Positions 45,903-54,785 of a stretch of DNA of 64,000 nt are shown piece after piece. Source of the DNA: an uncultured Rhizobiaceae bacterium. Lineage in GTDB: Bacteria > Pseudomonadota > Alphaproteobacteria > Rhizobiales > Rhizobiaceae. Position numbers and translations under genes: made by a program. The DNA lies in contig CATOTF010000002.1 of the NCBI GenBank assembly GCA_951813045.1, positions 992,001 through 1,056,000 of the forward strand, read 5' to 3'. The first letter of the stretch is position 1, and each line of letters starts with the position of its first letter. Below the pieces are notes generated by a model. That model did no database searches and was not told where the DNA came from. It worked only from the letters and a program-made list of their open reading frames with translations.

Positions 45903-46778
45903 ATGGCGACTACAGCGCAAAAACCCTTCCCCGCGACTCTATCCGCCCTCATGGTGGAAGAGGCTGTTCGCGCTGCTCTTCTGGAGGATCTGGGGCAAGC
46001 AGGTGATGTCACCAGCGACGCGACAATCCCGGCATCTACGACTGCAATTGCAGTTATGAACAGTCGCGAAAATGGCATTGTCGCCGGCATGGGCATCGCG
46101 CAAAAAGCGTTTGAACTTATGGACCCTAACGCTAATTTTAAAGCAATCGCGAAGGACGGCGATGAGGTTACACCCGGTCAGGATGTCGCACGCATCAAAG
46201 GCCCCGCCCGCGCGATATTGGGCGCAGAACGGGTCGCGTTGAATTACATCTGCCATCTTTCCGGGATCGCCAGTTATACGGCTCAGTTTGCCCGTAAAAT
46301 TGCCCACACAAATGCGAAGGTGTGTTGTACGCGTAAGACAATTCCCGGTCTGCGCGCCTTTGAGAAATACGCAGTTAAATGCGGTGGCGGAACCAATCAT
46401 CGGTTCGGTCTCGATGATGCAATCCTGATCAAGGACAATCACATTGCGGTAGCGGGCGGTGTGCGCGAAGCAATTGAAGCCGCCCGTGCGTTTGCGGGGC
46501 ATCTGATCAAGATTGAAGTTGAGGTGGACACGCTCGAGCAGTTGGAAGAGGCTCTTAAAGCCAAGCCTGACGTGGTTATGCTGGATAATATGAACCCGGA
46601 TGAATTGCGAAAAGGTGTGAAGATCGTCGATGGGCGCATCCCGATTGAAGCTTCTGGCAATGTGAATATCGATACGATCAAGGCTATCGCGGAAACCGGT
46701 GTGGATATGATTTCAACAAGCAAGATCACTATGAGTGCGCCGACGCTTGATCTCGGTCTGGATATAAAAATTCAATAA
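45903..46778 (+). CDS. nadC: Nicotinate-nucleotide pyrophosphorylase (carboxylating)
   Basis: 291 residues from ATG at 45903; an upstream in-frame start inside nadB is rejected because the family N-terminus begins about here. Motifs include LLEDLGQAGDVTSDATIP, ERVALNYICHLSGIASYT, CTRKTIPGLRAFEKYAVKCGGGTNHRFGLDDAILIKDNH and the phosphate-binding ISTSKITMSAP. NadC converts quinolinate and PRPP to nicotinate mononucleotide. It closes the operon and its stop is 1 nt from the stop of the convergent nadQ gene. Confidence 0.97.
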   Translation: MATTAQKPFPATLSALMVEEAVRAALLEDLGQAGDVTSDATIPASTTAIAVMNSRENGIVAGMGIAQKAFELMDPNANFKAIAKDGDEVTPGQDVARIKGPARAILGAERVALNYICHLSGIASYTAQFARKIAHTNAKVCCTRKTIPGLRAFEKYAVKCGGGTNHRFGLDDAILIKDNHIAVAGGVREAIEAARAFAGHLIKIEVEVDTLEQLEEALKAKPDVVMLDNMNPDELRKGVKIVDGRIPIEASGNVNIDTIKAIAETGVDMISTSKITMSAPTLDLGLDIKIQ

Positions 46779-46779
46779 T

Positions 46780-47772
46780 TTAGCCCTGAGATGGAATTCT
46801 TAGGCCGGGGGCAGGACGCTCACGAAGAATAGTGCGTCGGAATCTGAAATAGGCGGCTGGTCTTCCGCCTGTTTGCGAGGCGGTGGCCCCCGTCGGTTCC
46901 ACAAGGTCCGCTTTTTCCACCATGCGTCGAAAATTCTGTTTGTGAAGTGACTGCCCCGAGAGGCATTCAACAGTTTGCTGAAGCTCCGTTAATGTAAAAC
47001 TCTCGGGTAAGAGTTCAAAAACCACCGGGCGATATTTCAACTTTCCGCGAAGGCGAGCAATCGCAGTGGCCAAAATACGCCGGTGGTCGTGCAGCATGGG
47101 TTTGCCTGGCGTTACTTTGACCCGCTTCGCTGCTACGTGGCCATCGTTTACAGCTTCATCGACCAGTCCAGCTTCATACATGAGCTCGTAACGTTCCAGA
47201 ACACGTTCTTCATCCCACGCGTTGATGTTGGGGGTGCCATGCTTTGGAACCTCACAGCCAAATGCGAGCCTGAAACGAACCTGTCGGTCCAGCCCCGATG
47301 CGTTTGAACGGTCCGCAGGTGCGTCATTCACCCATTGCATCAAACTTGGCATTAAAACTTCGATGAGTAACGGGGAGGGGCCGGTTCTCCAGTCCTCCCA
47401 CGGAAAATGTTCATACCAGGAATTCCACGCGAGATTTGCTGTTCTGCCCTTTGCCGATGGTTTTCGAACAAGTGCGAGGTAACCCACCGAAACGATGCTC
47501 CCGTCGTTATCCAGTTCGACGTGGATTCGCCCAAGATCACCGAATGTATAAAGTTGTTCGACGTAACCAAGACGCAAGCTGGTTTGTTCTTCCACCCAGC
47601 CGCGCAGGCCCAGGTCCAGTGTTCTGTGGCGGTTTGGTTCGAAGGGGCCAAACGGTAATCCATCGAGTGGAAGGCCATGGGAGCTCATTCCGGGCACGGT
47701 CAGGAATTGTGGTGCACTGCCGTCAACCGCAATTACAGCAGCGTGAAGCCCGATTTCAACGCCTGCGCTCAT
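46780..47772 (-). CDS. nadQ: NAD biosynthesis regulator, NadQ (COG4111) family
   Basis: 330 residues. The N-terminal two thirds is a NUDIX-like fold without an intact Nudix box (LGLRGWVEEQTSLRLGYVEQLYTFGDLGR resembles the NrtR group). The C-terminal part is a winged helix (FTLTELQQTVECLSGQSLHKQNFRRMVEKADLVEPTG), the layout of NAD-responsive repressors. Rhizobial members of COG4111 are annotated as NAD regulators controlling nadABC. Its end-to-end position with nadC and the palindrome before nadA support this. Its start overlaps the phosphatase stop by 4 nt, so it is translated with that upstream gene set. Confidence 0.85.
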   Translation of the reverse strand: MSAGVEIGLHAAVIAVDGSAPQFLTVPGMSSHGLPLDGLPFGPFEPNRHRTLDLGLRGWVEEQTSLRLGYVEQLYTFGDLGRIHVELDNDGSIVSVGYLALVRKPSAKGRTANLAWNSWYEHFPWEDWRTGPSPLLIEVLMPSLMQWVNDAPADRSNASGLDRQVRFRLAFGCEVPKHGTPNINAWDEERVLERYELMYEAGLVDEAVNDGHVAAKRVKVTPGKPMLHDHRRILATAIARLRGKLKYRPVVFELLPESFTLTELQQTVECLSGQSLHKQNFRRMVEKADLVEPTGATASQTGGRPAAYFRFRRTILRERPAPGLRIPSQG

Positions 47773-48281
47773 GGTGTAACCGGCAGGGAAAACGGGACGC
47801 CTTCAAACGCCTCTTCCCCCCGTCCTATTCCACGAATTGCAGTTGATAACCGGCCATTCAGGTTTAGCAATGTATCCGCATGATTAATCATCAAAGCGTT
47901 TGGTGAGGCCATGGGTGAAGCTTGCCTGATCTGGCTAGCCAAGTCAGTCATGTTCCGGTTTGGTTGAATTTGGGCAAGCGCGATTGCAGCTGCTGCGGTG
48001 GACCGGCTTATCCCCATCCAGCAGTGCATTAGCAATGGTTCACGACCACCCCAGGACGTCAGAAACTCCAACAGCTTTGAAATATGGTTTCTGGAAGGTG
48101 CTAACAAGCCGTCCTGCGGTTCATTAATATCGTTGAATTCAAGAGCTAGAAATCCGCTGACAATTTGCTTAGGCCTTTCAGGGGACTTCCCGGGCCCTGA
48201 CAGACTCACCATCCATGTTGCCCGACTTGTTTGCAGTGTGCGTTCCAGCGCGGAAAGAGGGCAAATGTGAATATTGCTCAT
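47769..48281 (-). CDS. Tyrosine/dual-specificity phosphatase-like protein
   Basis: 170 residues. The cysteine phosphatase P-loop Cx5R is present as HCWMGISRST near residue 87. Upstream FNDINEPQDGLLAP could supply the general-acid aspartate. The protein is cytosolic, with no signal peptide. It overlaps the HD gene upstream and nadQ downstream by 4 nt each, so the four-gene minus-strand unit is tightly coupled. Substrate (protein or small molecule) unknown. Confidence 0.85.
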   Translation of the reverse strand: MSNIHICPLSALERTLQTSRATWMVSLSGPGKSPERPKQIVSGFLALEFNDINEPQDGLLAPSRNHISKLLEFLTSWGGREPLLMHCWMGISRSTAAAAIALAQIQPNRNMTDLASQIRQASPMASPNALMINHADTLLNLNGRLSTAIRGIGRGEEAFEGVPFSLPVTP

Positions 48282-48880
48282 AACCCGGCCAAAACGAGTT
48301 GAAGCCTGTCGAGATACGTGAATTGCGCTTGTTTTGTTGGCAATGGCGTGAGGTTGAGTTGATCCAGAGTAATCCCTGATGGGCGGCCAAAAAAAGTCGC
48401 GGCTTCTTCTGTGTTAAATCCTGCAAGCTCTGTTGCTTCAAAATAAGCGGCAATTGTATCCGCTTTCTTGATTTCCTTTTTCAGCTTTTCCGGTGGGTGA
48501 GGGGGGAGACTGACACGCAGGTGAATTGCAGCTTCCAGCCGTTGCTCCACATCTTTGTAGGCACCGCCGACAACAGTTTTAAATGGAGAGATCATGTCAC
48601 CAATCACATATTCTGGTGCATCATGGAGGAGGGCAAACAAGCGGTCGGTTGCAGACAGGGATGGCCGTAACAGGCGCATTATGTCTTCGACCAACATGGA
48701 GTGCTGGGCGACAGAAAAGGCGTGATCGCCATGGGTTTGCCCGTTCCACCGCGCAACACGTGCGAGCCCGTGAGCAATGTCGTCCAGTTCAACATCCAGA
48801 GGAGAAGGGTTAAGTAAATCAAGCCTGCGCCCAGACAACATCCGCTGCCACGCTCTGGGTTCCTTACCTGTCATGGCCAA
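48278..48880 (-). CDS. HD-domain phosphohydrolase (YfbR-like)
   Basis: 200 residues. Metal-binding HD residues appear as HGDHAFSVAQHSML, ALLHDAPEYVIGD and KKADTIAAYFEATEL, the arrangement in YfbR-type deoxynucleoside 5'-monophosphatases. The likely reaction is dephosphorylation of nucleotides; the exact substrate is not shown by sequence. It overlaps ygfZ by 10 nt and the phosphatase gene by 4 nt. Confidence 0.85.
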   Translation of the reverse strand: MAMTGKEPRAWQRMLSGRRLDLLNPSPLDVELDDIAHGLARVARWNGQTHGDHAFSVAQHSMLVEDIMRLLRPSLSATDRLFALLHDAPEYVIGDMISPFKTVVGGAYKDVEQRLEAAIHLRVSLPPHPPEKLKKEIKKADTIAAYFEATELAGFNTEEAATFFGRPSGITLDQLNLTPLPTKQAQFTYLDRLQLVLAGL

Positions 48881-49713
48881 GCGTAATCCGCGTATTCGGG
48901 CTTTTGCAATTGAACGCGGTACCCCGCAGATTCAAATGGTATCTGTTCCTGAATAGCGGAGGCCGCACGGTCAATTCGAACGATGGCCAATCCATGTTGA
49001 CCAACGGCCCCTCCCAGCGTCCCAATCGTTTTCCCGCCAGCGCTGATTTCGGTGCTTTTGGGTGGTAGGTCATGGCTGTCGCAGTGAACTTTAACCACCC
49101 GGTTTCGTGCGGTACCGCGATGCTGCATGCGGGACACGACCTCCTGACCAACATAACACCCTTTGCTGAAATCTATGCCTGTTGATCGTTCGTCATTGTT
49201 AAATTGGTCCATCAACACATCATGCGGAAATACAGCGCCAAGTTCAAAATCTATTCCAGACTGGGGAATTCCAACGTCGATCCGATTGATCTCCCAACTA
49301 TTTTGTACTGCATTGGTGGGAATCGTTTCGCTGTACAATCTACCCCCAAGGTCAGGGTGGCGAGGGTCTGTAAACCCATGTGGTTCGGCGCCTTGCCAAA
49401 ATACAAACACCTGTCGCGCATCCAATTCAATGTCTACATTCGCGCGCAATTTATAAAACATCAGGCGTTTGAACAGATTGTCGCGCTGATTTGTTGCTGT
49501 ATCAAATATGAAATTGTCATCCTCACGAAGTACGAAAAAATCAAATAGAATTTTACCCTGAGGCGAGAGCAGCGCCCCAAACCCGGCCTCGCTAACTTCC
49601 AGGTTCTCAATATCGCAGGTGATGAGGTTTTGTAAAAATGATACTACCTCCGAGCCTGAAAGGCGCAGTAACGATCGATCTGTAAGGTGTGCCGATTGGA
49701 TCATTGGGTCCAT
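48871..49713 (-). CDS. ygfZ: Folate-binding YgfZ-type iron-sulphur maintenance protein
   Basis: 280 residues. The hallmark motif KGCYVGQEVVSRMQHRG is present (Lys-Gly-Cys-Tyr-x-Gly-Gln-Glu). The N-terminal GcvT-like segment SLLRLSGSEVVSFLQNLITCDIENL is also clear. YgfZ/COG0354 proteins bind tetrahydrofolate and support [4Fe-4S] enzymes, which fits its location in a unit ending with the NAD regulator (quinolinate synthase is a [4Fe-4S] enzyme). That link is inference. It is the first gene of the overlapping minus-strand unit. Confidence 0.92.
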   Translation of the reverse strand: MDPMIQSAHLTDRSLLRLSGSEVVSFLQNLITCDIENLEVSEAGFGALLSPQGKILFDFFVLREDDNFIFDTATNQRDNLFKRLMFYKLRANVDIELDARQVFVFWQGAEPHGFTDPRHPDLGGRLYSETIPTNAVQNSWEINRIDVGIPQSGIDFELGAVFPHDVLMDQFNNDERSTGIDFSKGCYVGQEVVSRMQHRGTARNRVVKVHCDSHDLPPKSTEISAGGKTIGTLGGAVGQHGLAIVRIDRAASAIQEQIPFESAGYRVQLQKPEYADYAWP

Positions 49714-49744
49714 CTAAAGTGATGAGTTAGAAGGGAATGGGGCG

Positions 49745-50521
49745 TCAATCGCCGGCAACAAAGAAGTCCCAGCGTCCGTCCGGTTTAATACCGACCCTGT
49801 AGAAAATATATCCGCCGAAATCCACTGAATCCTGAACGTCTCCGGCAGTCAGAATTCGGAATAGTTCGACGTTTTGTTGCGGCGTCAGGCTATCGAGCGG
49901 AACAGCGAAGAAATAGGGCCACACATAAAGTTCGGAATCTGTGCCAGGGTCTATATGCACAAACCCTGCCTCAAGAACTTCAATCAGGATAGCCAGAATT
50001 TCATAGCCCAGCTCATCACCTGACGCTTCCTTTAGAAACTCAATTGGATCTCCTTCAACACCACCGATCGACAAGTTGGTTGCAGTTTCGCCAATGCCAA
50101 GCAGGTTTCGTAGCGATTCAATATTGCCGTTACGGGCAGCTTCAAGCAGAAGGGTGTGCATCCGCCGCACCGGAGGCGGTAATTTTGATAGATCCCGCAT
50201 AACCTCAGGCACGGGTGTTTCGTCCGGCAGCGGAGAGGCCGTTTCAGCGTCTTCATCATCGTCGTCATCAATTCCAACCGAATTTGGGTCGAGATTTGGC
50301 AGGGCATCCCGCGGAATTTCCAGAGTGGGCTCTTCCACTTGAACATCGGGTTTGGTGGTGTCAGATGAGGGCTTATTTCCTTCAACAGGTACAATCAGTT
50401 GCTTTGTCTTCACCTCATTGGCCGCAAATGCTCGATTTAAGTCGACCGTTATCGCAGATGTAAAAATCGCTAAGCAAGCTATTAAAATAGGTTTGTGATT
50501 TGAGATGCTTAGAGCCATCAA
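49745..50521 (-). CDS. Secreted hypothetical protein, 258 aa
   Basis: A signal peptide is likely (residues 7-33, ILIACLAIFTSAITV up to RAFAAN). A low-complexity acidic stretch with DDDDEDAE follows. The folded C-terminal half includes one ankyrin-like helix pair (MHTLLLEAARNGNIESLRNLLG). The end, YIFYRVGIKPDGRWDFFVAGD, looks like a conserved motif; I have the impression of an uncharacterised alphaproteobacterial envelope protein but cannot name a family. It lies 31 nt upstream of ygfZ on the same strand. Confidence 0.75.
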   Translation of the reverse strand: MMALSISNHKPILIACLAIFTSAITVDLNRAFAANEVKTKQLIVPVEGNKPSSDTTKPDVQVEEPTLEIPRDALPNLDPNSVGIDDDDDEDAETASPLPDETPVPEVMRDLSKLPPPVRRMHTLLLEAARNGNIESLRNLLGIGETATNLSIGGVEGDPIEFLKEASGDELGYEILAILIEVLEAGFVHIDPGTDSELYVWPYFFAVPLDSLTPQQNVELFRILTAGDVQDSVDFGGYIFYRVGIKPDGRWDFFVAGD

Positions 50522-50677
50522 TCGCCCATTCGAAATTGCACAAAACGGTAATTTTTAAAGACTATCACAAAACTTAAGTCTTAAGAAGAAGCGAAAATCG
50601 CTATCAATCAATTGGCATCTGGCGATGTTGTAAAAAGGCCTGTCACGGCTCAACTGTCCATGAGCTGGTGGTTGTAA

Positions 50678-50938
50678 CTATTGAAGACTGCGGGATTCAT
50701 CAAAATGGCCGCTGCTCAACCTGTCAGTCAGGCTTTCGATCAGCTCAACAACGGCATGTTCGCCTTCATCCGCATGAAGTCGGGTTAATATGGCCACCAA
50801 ACCACCTTCTGCCAGAATAGACGGTTCGATACCTTCCTGCACACCGCTGTTCCAGGCTTCCTGCATGAACTCAACAGCAACGCGGCGCTTTTCCTCTTTG
50901 ATAAGCGCATCAAGATTTTCTGAATTTTCGTGCAGCAT
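50678..50938 (-). CDS. Small hypothetical protein, 86 aa
   Basis: All-helical, acidic, cytosolic. Key stretches are KEEKRRVAVEFMQEAWNSGVQEGIEPSILAEGGLVAILTRLHADEGEHAVVELIESL, with a regular heptad look at the end. I recognise no domain. It sits alone on the minus strand between the secreted protein gene and TIGR02301, with 150-bp gaps on each side. The amino-acid composition is normal for a coding sequence. Confidence 0.7.
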   Translation of the reverse strand: MLHENSENLDALIKEEKRRVAVEFMQEAWNSGVQEGIEPSILAEGGLVAILTRLHADEGEHAVVELIESLTDRLSSGHFDESRSLQ

Positions 50939-51086
50939 TAATGCTTTACCCTGGCAGGCCCGATGGCCTCGTTTTTCGTTACAAGCAACTTAACGATCGA
51001 ATTGTGGAAATGGAACAGGGATTTACTGCAATCCTATCAAAAGGTTAACGCCGAAGAGATTGTAGGAAATTCAACGGGTTTAACGG

Positions 51087-51539
51087 CTATCTTCCGTATC
51101 TGCCCGTTATTTGAGAGGACAATAGTATACCCTCTTTTACATAATTCTCCGAGGCAAACCGGGCTGACGGAGTGCATGATGCATAGGTGCCATCGAATGC
51201 GCGGAAGCCACGATTGAAGCGCGCCACTAGCCGTGCGCGACGTTTTGGTCCCGGTTCCTCCGCTCCAATGAGTTTTGACATGAAATCACGCCACTTTCCG
51301 TTTTCTTTTGCGCCACACAGGGCGCGGAGATAGTGGATGGATCCCAAAACTTCGGACAACCTCAGAAGTTTGTCATCATACGGCGCGATTGGTTCAATCA
51401 CGCCGGAATTGGGATTGGTTTGGCCTTCGCCTTCGTCGACCTGAGGTGTGTCTGTCGAGTTAGTGTCCTGTGAATGGGCCGTGCCAAATGTCGCAACAGT
51501 GAGCGAAACGATTATACAGGTTTTCCAAAATACTCTCAT
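51087..51539 (-). CDS. TIGR02301 family secreted protein
   Basis: 150 residues from ATG at 51539, preceded by AGGAAG; a longer start is open but lacks a ribosome binding site. A signal peptide (FWKTCIIVSLTVATFGTAHSQ) is followed by the TIGR02301 core: LLRLSEVLGSIHYLRALCGAKENGKWRDFMSKLI, then RARLVARFNRGFRAFDGTYASCTPSAR. Two conserved cysteines may form a disulphide in the periplasm. Function unknown. It follows the DUF3179 gene by 48 nt. Confidence 0.88.
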   Translation of the reverse strand: MRVFWKTCIIVSLTVATFGTAHSQDTNSTDTPQVDEGEGQTNPNSGVIEPIAPYDDKLLRLSEVLGSIHYLRALCGAKENGKWRDFMSKLIGAEEPGPKRRARLVARFNRGFRAFDGTYASCTPSARFASENYVKEGILLSSQITGRYGR

Positions 51540-51587
51540 ACAGCTTCCTACACCGACGTAGACGACCACACAAAGGCGGATTGCGCA

Positions 51588-52565
51588 CTATTTGAGGATT
51601 TTGATGTTGGGATGAAATGCATGTGAGACGAATGCGAATGTGACATCATAAGCTACATCCTCGTCGGTAGATGAATTTTTTACAATCACGCCGCCAACAT
51701 CGCGCCCTTTCGAAATCTCACCAGTATGGAGGGCTGAGGCCTGTCCTGCCTTCCAGCTAAGTTTGTAGCCGTTCAAAGTGAGGCTTCGCTTGTCCCGCAG
51801 GTGTTGTAATGAGACAACCAGCGGTGGCTTTTGGTCTCGTTTTATCACCACAACCCGTGCCATTGGGGAAATGCCCTTAGGCATGGAACCATTGTAAAGG
51901 AAGGGTGTTGCGGAGATATCGTAGTTTACATAGGGGTTGCGGCCATAATTTCGAAATCCACGATTGTTGGGGACAAGTACTTTACCGTCAGGAAACCGCT
52001 TCTTAAAGTCAGCCCAACTTTCAATACGGCTGGCAATAAGTTTGAGCTTTTTACCGGTATTAAGTCCGGCTATGCCCTCTCCGGTAAATTGTTGCCACCA
52101 ACTTTCCGTTTCCCGGTCGTACATGATGAGGTCAGAGTTCCTCAATTTCCCGGTTGTTCCAAATGACTGGGGTTTACCATCCACCGTCGCATCAAATACG
52201 ATCGCGGCATTACAAAGCGGGCAGTAGGTAACCGCGACGGCTTTTCCACCCACAGTATCATTGACAATCTCGTGCCATGTCAGGATTCGCAACGGGTAGG
52301 CGCGAGCGTCCCCGTTGATTGATAATCCGATTACAGGATCGCGATCCGTAAGTTCAGTTTCATTCACAACGGCAATAAATTTCGGCTTGTCGATTGGCGG
52401 AATTCCGTCTTTCGGTGGGCCGCCACTCAAAATTTCCGCATAATTGACTGTGGAAATTGAAAAATCTGTCTTCCATCCCTCTGCTTTCCAGCGGGCCTCT
52501 TGGGCAAGCGCGGAGCTGATGATGGTAAATACCACAAAAATAAAGACAATAAGTCGCTGTGCCAT
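51588..52565 (-). CDS. DUF3179 domain-containing secreted protein
   Basis: 325 residues from ATG at 52565, where a signal peptide begins (AQRLIVFIFVVFTIISSALAQ). A longer frame to 52646 adds 27 residues that do not look like part of a leader. The DUF3179 core is obvious: YPLRILTWHEIVNDTVGGKAVAVTYCPLCNAAIVFD, DLIMYDRETESWWQQFTGEG and GKVLVPNNRGFRNYGRNPY. The CPLC cysteines and the histidine could bind a metal. Periplasmic, function unknown. Confidence 0.9.
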   Translation of the reverse strand: MAQRLIVFIFVVFTIISSALAQEARWKAEGWKTDFSISTVNYAEILSGGPPKDGIPPIDKPKFIAVVNETELTDRDPVIGLSINGDARAYPLRILTWHEIVNDTVGGKAVAVTYCPLCNAAIVFDATVDGKPQSFGTTGKLRNSDLIMYDRETESWWQQFTGEGIAGLNTGKKLKLIASRIESWADFKKRFPDGKVLVPNNRGFRNYGRNPYVNYDISATPFLYNGSMPKGISPMARVVVIKRDQKPPLVVSLQHLRDKRSLTLNGYKLSWKAGQASALHTGEISKGRDVGGVIVKNSSTDEDVAYDVTFAFVSHAFHPNIKILK

Positions 52566-52649
52566 GTCGAAATGCCTAGGGTTTTTAACGCTGTGATTAT
52601 GAGCAATCCGGACCGGAATGCAGAAACACAATCGGGTGATCTCCAAGGC

Positions 52650-53099
52650 TTACCTACGTCCCGATAAATCCGATAAAAAAGATTTGCTTTCCAGGATGAA
52701 TTTCTCCGTTTGATCGGTGAGTGAATAGGACTGCAGGTCTTCCATGGAAAACCACCGCACATCAGCGGCGTCATCGCCCGCGACTGCATCGCCTTCATTG
52801 CTGATTGCGATGTACATGGCGAGGACAAAATGCATGCTCACCCGGTCTTCGTCGTCGCGGCGAATGATTTCATGAAACCTGTTGAACACAACCCGGTTGA
52901 GCTTCAAGCCTGTTTCTTCCAGAACCTCGCGTTTTGCCGCATCGTCCAGAGTTTCTCCCACTTCCGCCATACCACCGGGCATGCCCCACGTATCTTTGTT
53001 GGGGGATTTTACGCGTTTGGCGAGCAGAAAGCGGTCTCCTCTCCATATAGCCGTACAGGCACCTAACAGTGGAGACTTAGGGTAATGTCTTGATGTCAT
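52650..53099 (-). CDS. NUDIX hydrolase
   Basis: 149 residues. The Nudix box is GGMAEVGETLDDAAKREVLEETGL near residues 42-65, complete. The N-terminal GACTAIWRGDRFLLAKRVKSPNKDTWGMPGG is typical of ADP-ribose or nucleotide pyrophosphatases. Substrate not assigned. It is divergent from the SRAP gene with a 69-bp gap. Confidence 0.88.
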   Translation of the reverse strand: MTSRHYPKSPLLGACTAIWRGDRFLLAKRVKSPNKDTWGMPGGMAEVGETLDDAAKREVLEETGLKLNRVVFNRFHEIIRRDDEDRVSMHFVLAMYIAISNEGDAVAGDDAADVRWFSMEDLQSYSLTDQTEKFILESKSFLSDLSGRR

Positions 53100-53168
53100 G
53101 TCTTCGCTTGCGGCAATAATTCCTGTACTGCGTTAAGAAACAGGAAGATGCGCGTAAAAGGAAGGCAA

Positions 53169-53909
53169 ATGTGCGGACGTTTTGGGTTGGATGCAACTTG
53201 GGAAGAATTATTTGACTACTACAATCTCGTCAGACCGCATGAAACGGGTGAGGAAATGCCCCCGCGTTACAATATCGCACCGACGCAACCCATTGTTATG
53301 ATTGGTAATGGTATTGATGGGAAGCGGGAAGGCAATCTGGTGCGCTGGGGCCTCGTTCCCAACTGGGTGAAAGATCCCAAGGAATTTACTCTGCTCATCA
53401 ACGCACGCAGTGAGACTGCTATTGAAAAGCCGTCTTTCAGAACAGCAATGCGCCACCGGCGCACCATCATTCCAGCCAGCGGTTTTTATGAATGGAAGCG
53501 GTTTGGAAAAGGGCGAAAGAGCCACGCGTTTTGGGTGCGTCCTAAGAACGGAGGTTTGGTATCATTTGCCGGGTTGATGGAAACCTGGAGCGACCCGAAT
53601 GGCAGTGAAATTGATACCGGCTGCATTATTACAACCGCGGCCAACAGTTCTTTCGGTGAAATCCACCACAGATTACCTTCTGTGATCCATCCACAGGATT
53701 TTGACCGATGGCTGGATTGCAGGACACAGGAGCCCCGAGAGGTGGTAGACCTGATGAAGCCGGTCAATGATGATTACTTTGAAATAATTCCAGTGAGTGA
53801 TGCTGTAAATAAAGTTGCCAATTGCGACATAAGCATTCAAAAGCCGGTACAACATGAACAACCTGCGACGGATACTTTAAATTCCAATGATCAACTATCG
53901 ATGTTCTAA
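53169..53909 (+). CDS. SOS response-associated peptidase (SRAP/HMCES-type)
   Basis: 246 residues from ATG at 53169, so that after Met removal the catalytic Cys2 is exposed (MCGRFGLDATWEELFDYY). An upstream ATG at 53148 would bury Cys2 and is rejected. Other conserved residues are in NARSETAIEKPSFR, the IIPASGFYEWKR glutamate, and the EIHHRLPSVI histidine. SRAP proteins form DNA-protein crosslinks at abasic sites. The last 30 residues (QKPVQHEQPATDTLNSNDQLSMF) look unstructured. Confidence 0.93.
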   Translation: MCGRFGLDATWEELFDYYNLVRPHETGEEMPPRYNIAPTQPIVMIGNGIDGKREGNLVRWGLVPNWVKDPKEFTLLINARSETAIEKPSFRTAMRHRRTIIPASGFYEWKRFGKGRKSHAFWVRPKNGGLVSFAGLMETWSDPNGSEIDTGCIITTAANSSFGEIHHRLPSVIHPQDFDRWLDCRTQEPREVVDLMKPVNDDYFEIIPVSDAVNKVANCDISIQKPVQHEQPATDTLNSNDQLSMF

Positions 53910-53915
53910 ACCTTG

Positions 53916-54530
53916 ATGATGTTTGGGCCTGCACTTGAGGGATTCGTGCTCGGGGGAGGATTGATCATCGCGATTGGTGCTCAAAATGCCTTTATTCTCA
54001 AGCAAGGCCTATTGCAACAACACGTTTTCGCGCTTTGTCTGGTGGCGTCCCTTGCCGATGCGATGCTCATATTATTGGGCGTCGCAGGCATTGGCACCTT
54101 AGTTCAATCCAATCTCAATTTACTGTTTTATGTTGCGATCGGCGGTGGCATCTTTTTAGCCATCTATGCGTTGCTTGCGGTGTGGCGCGTTCTAAACCCA
54201 GTTCCGATGAAGGCAGCTGATGGTAGTGCCGTTGGATTGGGAAGCGCTTTAATAATATTGGTGGTGCTCACGCTATTGAACCCACACGTTTATTTGGACA
54301 CGGTTGTGTTAATCGGTGGGATTTCGGGGCAATACATTGGTGCAGAGCGGGTGGCATTCGGGGTTGGGGCAATGGTGGCTTCATTTACCTGGTTCTTTTC
54401 ACTTGGATATGGTGCTCGCTGGCTCGTACCCTTCTTCGAGAACCCAACAGCCTGGCGCATTCTGGACGGAATTATTGCCGTGGTAATGGCATTTTTGTCC
54501 TATTCATTATTAAGCAGCGCATTTCCCTGA
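53916..54530 (+). CDS. LysE/ArgO-type amino-acid exporter
   Basis: About 204 residues from ATG at 53916 (a TTG at 53913 and an ATG at 53919 are equally possible). FVLGGGLIIAIGAQNAFILKQGLL is the diagnostic N-terminal helix of LysE/ArgO. Six membrane segments follow, with conserved TLLNPHVYLDTVVLIG in helix 4. It probably exports basic amino acids such as arginine or lysine through the inner membrane. It begins 6 nt after the SRAP stop. The 255 bp behind it shows no gene or tRNA. Confidence 0.9.
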   Translation: MMFGPALEGFVLGGGLIIAIGAQNAFILKQGLLQQHVFALCLVASLADAMLILLGVAGIGTLVQSNLNLLFYVAIGGGIFLAIYALLAVWRVLNPVPMKAADGSAVGLGSALIILVVLTLLNPHVYLDTVVLIGGISGQYIGAERVAFGVGAMVASFTWFFSLGYGARWLVPFFENPTAWRILDGIIAVVMAFLSYSLLSSAFP

Positions 54531-54785
54531 TCTTGCTAATACCAAAATCGTTAGGGCAACACACCCTTGACCTATCCAGCCGAAGCGTTGATAAAGCACT
54601 CATGAGAACAACCGCCACCATATCGGCCCGCAACATCGTTTCTGCGATTTGCATTTGTCCGATTATTATGAGCTAGCGACACCCGCTGGCCTGGCCGTTC
54701 TCTGCTCTCATTCAGTTAATCGAACGTTCAAGCCAGCCGGGCTAAATGCGCGTAAAATTGCGCCAATTGAGATGGATCGAAGACT

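Noticed and set aside
45437-46502. Minus-strand open frames of 219 and 187 codons across nadB/nadC
   Set aside because: They are antisense to clearly identified nadB and nadC and show no recognisable domain.
54531-54785. tRNA or small RNA in the gap before cysS
   Set aside because: No cloverleaf arms or T-loop GTTCGAATC-like sequence could be folded; only weak inverted repeats.
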